Origin: Pseudomonas sp. MRSN 12121
GTDB lineage: Bacteria; Pseudomonadota; Gammaproteobacteria; Pseudomonadales; Pseudomonadaceae
Direction of reading: 5' to 3'
Length of the DNA: 64,000 nucleotides
Assembly: GCF_000931465.1 (NCBI RefSeq)
Contig: NZ_CP010892.1
Location: 4,735,388-4,799,387, forward strand
Part shown: positions 60,316 to 64,000 of the stretch, in pieces
Numbering within the stretch: the first letter of the stretch is position 1
How the letters are laid out: each line of letters begins with the position of its first letter
Program-made: the position numbers and the translations under genes
Notes under the pieces: model-generated
Databases searched by the model: none
What the model was told of the DNA's origin: nothing
The model's input: the letters and a program-made list of their open reading frames with translations, nothing else

Positions 60316-62207
60316 CAGTCGCGCAACTGCTTGAGCTTGCGGTACAGGGTCGCGCGGCTGATGCCCAGGGCCTCGGCCGCGGCGGACACATTGCCGCGAT
60401 GATCGTCCAGCGCCTGGCGGATCAGTTCCAGCTGATGTTCGCGGATGCTGCCGGTGGCGGGCCGGGCGTCGGTATTGAGATCGTCGAGCAGGCTGTCGGG
60501 CAGGTGCTCCAGGCCCAGCACCCGATCGCCCTCTTCGCGCATCGCCAGGGCCGTGCGCAGGACCATCTCCAGCTGGCGGATATTGCCCGGCCAGTGGTAG
60601 CCGGCCAGCAGCTGGCGCAGGTTCGCCGCCAGGGCCATTCCGGGACTGCCGAGCTTGGCCAGCAGGACCTCCAGCAGCGCGTCGAAATCCTCGCGCTCGC
60701 GCAGCGCCGGGAGCATCACGCTGATGCCGTTGACCCGGTAGAACAGGTCTTCGCGAAACTGCTTGTCGGCCACCTGCTGCTTGAGATCGCGATGGGTGGC
60801 GCAGATCAGCGCCACGTCGATCTCCTGTTCCTCGCCGGCCCCCAGCGGCGCCACCTTGCGGTCCTGCAACACGCGCAGCAGACGCGCCTGCAGGGCCAGC
60901 GGCATGTCGCCGATTTCATCGAGAAACAGCGTGCCGCCATGGGCCTGCTGCAAGCGACCGACCATCCCGCCCCGGCGCGAACCGGTGAAGGCGCCCTCGC
61001 GATAGCCGAACAGCTCGGACTCGATCAGGCCTTCGGGGATCGCCGCGCAGTTCACCGCGACAAAGGGTTTGTCGGCGCGGGCCCCGGCCAGGTGCAGGGC
61101 GCGGGCCACCACTTCCTTGCCGGTGCCGGTTTCCCCCAGCAGCAACACCGGCAAGGCGTTGGCCAGGCCCTGCCGGGCCATGCGCAGGGCGCGGGCATAA
61201 CGCGGGTTGCTGCCGGCCAGCGCATCGAGCGGGGGTTGCGCGGAAGGCTTCTTGGCTGGGCTTTTCGGCGTGCCGGCGACATTGATCGAGCGTTGCGGCG
61301 CGCGCAGGGTCTTGTAGAAGAACTCGCCCTTGGCGGTCTGCAGGCTGCCGACGCCGCCCTGCTGCAAGCGCGTCAGCAGTTGCAGGCCGTCGACCCCGAG
61401 AAACTCTTCGCAGCGCCGGCCGACCAGGGTCGCGCGCGGGGCGTCGAGCAACTGGCAGGCCTGGCTGCTGACCGCCAGGATCTGCCCACCCAGGCTCAGG
61501 GCCAGCAAGCCTTGCCAGGGCGACTCCAGGTACTGCCGGCGGCTGTGGAACGCCAGGACGATCTGCTCGGGGTAGGAGGCATTGAACACCCGGCTCTCGA
61601 TCTGGCTGACCGCCATGGCCAGCAGCGCCGAGCTGTCCTGGAAGCGCCCCAGCGGCCCTTCGCGGGTCAGGTCGAGCACGCCGAGGATTTCGCCCTGGGG
61701 GCAATGGATAGGCACCGAGGTGCAGGAAAAATGGCTCAGGCGATCCAGGTAATGTTCGCCGCAGTCGATCAGGGTGGTGCGCGCTTCCACCAGCGCGGTG
61801 CCCAGGGCATTGGTGCCACGGGCGGCTTCGCTCCAGCAGGCGCCGAGGGTGATGTCGCGCACGCCGCTGCCCTGGAGGCGGTCGGCCCGGCCGCCGATCG
61901 ACAGGATGGTCGCCTCGGCATTGGCCAGGATGATCAGGCCGTCCTGGCCCTGGCGCTCGGCCAGGTAGTCGACGGCCGGCAGCGCCGCGTCGAGCAGCAG
62001 GCGGTTGTTCGCCAGCAGCACCTCGAGGCTGGTGCCGGATTCCAGGCCCAGCTCCGGCTGGCCATCGACGTGCACGCCATGGCCGAGGCTGCGCCGCCAT
62101 GAGGCATCGATTTCCGCACGCAACACTCCATTGGGGACGGCGCCTTCCAGATGGAGTCTTTCCCGGGCCAGTCGAGCTTCGCCGGTTATTGTTTTTATGA
62201 GAGTCAT
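60315..62207 (-). CDS. Sigma-54-dependent activator (GAF-AAA-Fis, AcoR-like)
   Basis: A 630-residue enhancer-binding protein. The N-terminal GAF-like sensor spans about residues 60-230 (TLGACWSEAARGTNALGTALV, typical of AcoR-type regulators), followed by a PAS-like region, the AAA+ domain with Walker A LLGETGTGKEVV, the sigma-54 contact loop REGAFTGSRRGG and LFLDEIGDM, and a Fis-type helix-turn-helix VSAAAEALGISRATLYRKLK. The start is MTLIKTITG at 62207. It should sense an amine or aldehyde and drive the RpoN promoters of the aldehyde dehydrogenase and possibly qhpA. In Paracoccus the qhp regulator is AraC-type, so this is a different control scheme. Confidence 0.9.
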   Translation of the reverse strand: MTLIKTITGEARLARERLHLEGAVPNGVLRAEIDASWRRSLGHGVHVDGQPELGLESGTSLEVLLANNRLLLDAALPAVDYLAERQGQDGLIILANAEATILSIGGRADRLQGSGVRDITLGACWSEAARGTNALGTALVEARTTLIDCGEHYLDRLSHFSCTSVPIHCPQGEILGVLDLTREGPLGRFQDSSALLAMAVSQIESRVFNASYPEQIVLAFHSRRQYLESPWQGLLALSLGGQILAVSSQACQLLDAPRATLVGRRCEEFLGVDGLQLLTRLQQGGVGSLQTAKGEFFYKTLRAPQRSINVAGTPKSPAKKPSAQPPLDALAGSNPRYARALRMARQGLANALPVLLLGETGTGKEVVARALHLAGARADKPFVAVNCAAIPEGLIESELFGYREGAFTGSRRGGMVGRLQQAHGGTLFLDEIGDMPLALQARLLRVLQDRKVAPLGAGEEQEIDVALICATHRDLKQQVADKQFREDLFYRVNGISVMLPALREREDFDALLEVLLAKLGSPGMALAANLRQLLAGYHWPGNIRQLEMVLRTALAMREEGDRVLGLEHLPDSLLDDLNTDARPATGSIREHQLELIRQALDDHRGNVSAAAEALGISRATLYRKLKQLRD

Positions 62208-62462
62208 CAAGCGCTCCGATTCGGTCCGCCCGCAGCCTCCCCGGTCCATTCCCTTGGATTGCCAGGAGCACGCAAGCCAAGGCCAATGTCTACACCCGGA
62301 GCAGAGGGCAGTAAAGGGAAGTTTGGCCCGTGGCCGGCCCTGTCTCTGACACGCAAGCAAAACCTGCGCCACGGGAAAAACCGCGCCGGAGCATCTTGAC
62401 GTTAACGTAAAGCAAATGGCAAGTGCCGTATGGCACCCTCAACCCCAACCTCAACCCCAACC

Positions 62463-62528
62463 TGTAGGAGCGGAGCTCCTCTAGGCCAGCAGCGGAGCTC
62501 CTCTAGCGGCAGCGGAGCTTGCCCGCGA
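62463..62528. repeat. REP element with internal duplication
   Basis: It begins tgtaggagcggagctc and ends gcttgcccgcga like a REP, but the middle repeats agcggagctcctctag. Tandem caacctcaacccc-type repeats lie just before it. It fills the gap 62208-62553, which otherwise shows no gene. Confidence 0.75.
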
Positions 62529-62553
62529 TAGCAATCGTATGGACAAAGCTGCC

Positions 62554-62988
62554 CTAACCACCCCGCGCCCGAGAAAGCCCGCGCAGCCACGGCAACACTT
62601 GCAGCGCCCGACGGGGCGACGGCGGATCGATGATCGCCATCAGGTTTTTCAGCAGCTCTCCCTCCGGCGGCCCCGCCAGGCTGACCTGCAAGGACTGCGG
62701 CAACATCAGCCACTGCGTCTGTGGGCGGTCGTAGACCAGCGCATGACGAATCGTCGGGTTGCCGCGGCAGAACCCATCGAGGTCGATATCCAGGGCATCG
62801 ACCAGGGCGTCGCTGACGATCAGCAGGTCGAACGGCTGGCCGGCGAACTGCGTCAAGGCTTCGAGTTCATCGAACGATTGCACCGGGGCGATGCGGAAGT
62901 AGCCCAGGTGGTTGAGCGTCCTTTCGATTCTCAGGCGCTGGAAGTGCTGGGGGGCGGCAATCAATATCCGCAAGGTCTTGTTGATCAT
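62554..62988 (-). CDS. Receiver-like protein with degenerate phosphorylation site
   Basis: A 144-residue protein with the CheY-like alternation (RILIAAPQHFQRLRIERTLNHLGY ... FDLLIVSDAL). The acidic pair after strand 1 is absent (APQ in place of DD), and the usual phospho-Asp segment reads IVSDAL. It therefore may not be phosphorylated normally. It is encoded next to an EAL phosphodiesterase on the same strand, 155 bp upstream of the phosphodiesterase stop side, but with separate spacing. Receiver-only partners of EAL proteins are common in Pseudomonas. Confidence 0.7.
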   Translation of the reverse strand: MINKTLRILIAAPQHFQRLRIERTLNHLGYFRIAPVQSFDELEALTQFAGQPFDLLIVSDALVDALDIDLDGFCRGNPTIRHALVYDRPQTQWLMLPQSLQVSLAGPPEGELLKNLMAIIDPPSPRRALQVLPWLRGLSRARGG

Positions 62989-63143
62989 CGTGGAAACCGT
63001 CGTTGGAAAATGCAGTTGATCCCTATGAAAAATCAGCTGAGGCGCGAAAGCTTAGCGAGCCGGTCAATACCGGTATGTAGGACTTTTCCTAAGCCCTGGG
63101 GGGAATGTGGCGAGTTGGTATCAATGGTCGGAAACCCCGGCCT

Positions 63144-64000
63144 TCAGGCGCAAACCGGCTGTTTACCGAGCCAGTGCAGCAGTTGCCCGCCGCTCATGGG
63201 CCGGGCGCACAGATACCCCTGCCCCGTGGCGCAGTCCAGGCGCAGCAGATGCTGACGCTGCTCCTGGGTCTCGATGCCCTCGACCACCACCGACATTCCC
63301 AGGGCCTTGCCCAAGGCCAGGGTGCTGCTGATCGCCACTTGGCAACGCGGCTCGTGCCCGAGCCCGCGCACGAACTCGGCATCCAGCTTGATCTCGGTAA
63401 AGGGCAGCGCGCACAGCCGCTGCAATGAAGAAAAGCCGGCGCCAAAATCGTCGATCGCCAGGCCACAGCCCATCATGCGCAAGCGCACCAGGTTCTTGAT
63501 GCTGGTTTGCGGGGCCTGCAACAGCCCGCTTTCGGTCAGCTCGAAGGTCAGGCTTGCGCCCGATACGCCGTACCGCGCCAGCAATGCCCTGATTCGAGGC
63601 GCCAGGGCATCGTCGACCAGTTGGGCCGCCTGCAGGTTGAAAGCCATGTTCAGGGCATGGCCGTGCCGCCGCATCTGGCAGTGCAATTCCAGGGCTAGTT
63701 CCATCTGTCCGAACAGCAGCGCATCCATCAGCTTGCAACGCTCCAGCAGCGGCATGAAGGCTGGCGGCGGCAGCACGCCCCTGGAAGGGTGCGCCCAGCG
63801 GGCCAGGACTTCCACGCCGCGCACCTGCCCCGTGCGCAAGTCGAACTTGGGCTGGTAATACGGCTGCAACTGGCCGGCCTGCAGGGCGTGCCGGATCTCA
63901 TCCTCCCGCGCGACTTCCAGGGCCGGTCGTGGAACAGGCCCGGTAGCAGGCGCAGGCACGGGCTTTTTTAGCAGGCTGCGCAACGCCTCCAGGCACAGGG
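63144..64000 (-). CDS. EAL-domain cyclic-di-GMP phosphodiesterase, C-terminal part
   Basis: The gene continues past the right edge; 285 residues are visible. The EAL domain is complete and appears active: EVLAR (the EAL motif, with its Glu), the Asn in AFNLQ, the Glu in ELTES, DDFGAG, the Lys in IKLDAEF, VVVEGIET and QGYL. The preceding CLEALRSLLKKP and proline-rich linker look like the end of a receiver domain, so the whole protein is probably REC-EAL. It lowers cyclic-di-GMP and favours motility. The start codon is not in the window. Confidence 0.88.
   Translation of the reverse strand, partial: LCLEALRSLLKKPVPAPATGPVPRPALEVAREDEIRHALQAGQLQPYYQPKFDLRTGQVRGVEVLARWAHPSRGVLPPPAFMPLLERCKLMDALLFGQMELALELHCQMRRHGHALNMAFNLQAAQLVDDALAPRIRALLARYGVSGASLTFELTESGLLQAPQTSIKNLVRLRMMGCGLAIDDFGAGFSSLQRLCALPFTEIKLDAEFVRGLGHEPRCQVAISSTLALGKALGMSVVVEGIETQEQRQHLLRLDCATGQGYLCARPMSGGQLLHWLGKQPVCA

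Overview
The window is a GC-rich Pseudomonas chromosome segment, most like the P. chlororaphis / P. protegens side of the fluorescent pseudomonads. This rests on a pyoverdine peptide synthetase with PvdS-type iron-starvation boxes, a darABC dialkylresorcinol cluster, a Gac/Rsm-type small RNA, REP/REPIN repeats of the 'gtaggagcgaagcttgctcgcga' type, and a Pseudomonas-type quinohemoprotein amine dehydrogenase locus. The species is inferred. Layout: 1-16.7 kb is a pyoverdine block. It holds the start of one NRPS, a complete 4,729-residue NRPS whose adenylation codes read Ser-Lys-Gly-(probable formyl-hydroxyornithine), a siderophore-interacting reductase and a type II thioesterase; each of the last three has its own PvdS box. 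16.9-18.8 kb is an MFS pump and a divergent TetR regulator sharing two palindromic operators. 18.9-25.7 kb is mixed metabolism: an SDR, a GH15 hydrolase, an isochorismatase-fold protein, an epoxide-hydrolase-like protein, and a GlxA-type regulator divergent from an isonitrile hydratase. 25.8-28.9 kb is darABC, a lux-box palindrome and an Rsm-type sRNA. 29-31.2 kb holds an APH-like kinase, an ArsR/AHSA1 pair and an LprI-like protein. 31.3-36.8 kb carries the structural genes of quinohemoprotein amine dehydrogenase (qhpA, D, C, B). A perfect 908-bp tandem duplication here creates a chimeric qhpD'-'qhpA gene while leaving full-length copies of both. The remaining locus genes (aldehyde dehydrogenase with a perfect sigma-54 promoter, FAD monooxygenase qhpG, protease qhpE, ABC transporter qhpF and a sigma-54 activator) lie at 54.9-62.2 kb. 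About 18 kb of unrelated genes separates the two halves. The intervening block (37.3-54.7 kb) contains the most unusual part of the window. It is a minus-strand operon of a dehydrogenase-fold protein lacking its catalytic residues, a BBE-type FAD oxidase, four tandem 78-nt tRNA-like genes, a MATE exporter, an unrecognised 608-residue protein and a PLP aminotransferase. A homospermidine synthase is divergent from it. The tRNA-like genes encode CCA and have an A discriminator and lysine-type anticodons (three CUU, one UUU), but lack U33. They may therefore supply lysyl-tRNA to something other than the ribosome (inference). The block continues with a HAD phosphatase, an Aer-like receptor, an RtcB2-PrfH RNA-repair/ribosome-rescue pair, an MliC-type lysozyme inhibitor and an orphan fimbrial chaperone-adhesin pair. 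The right edge (62.5-64 kb) has a degenerate receiver protein and the C-terminal part of an EAL phosphodiesterase.
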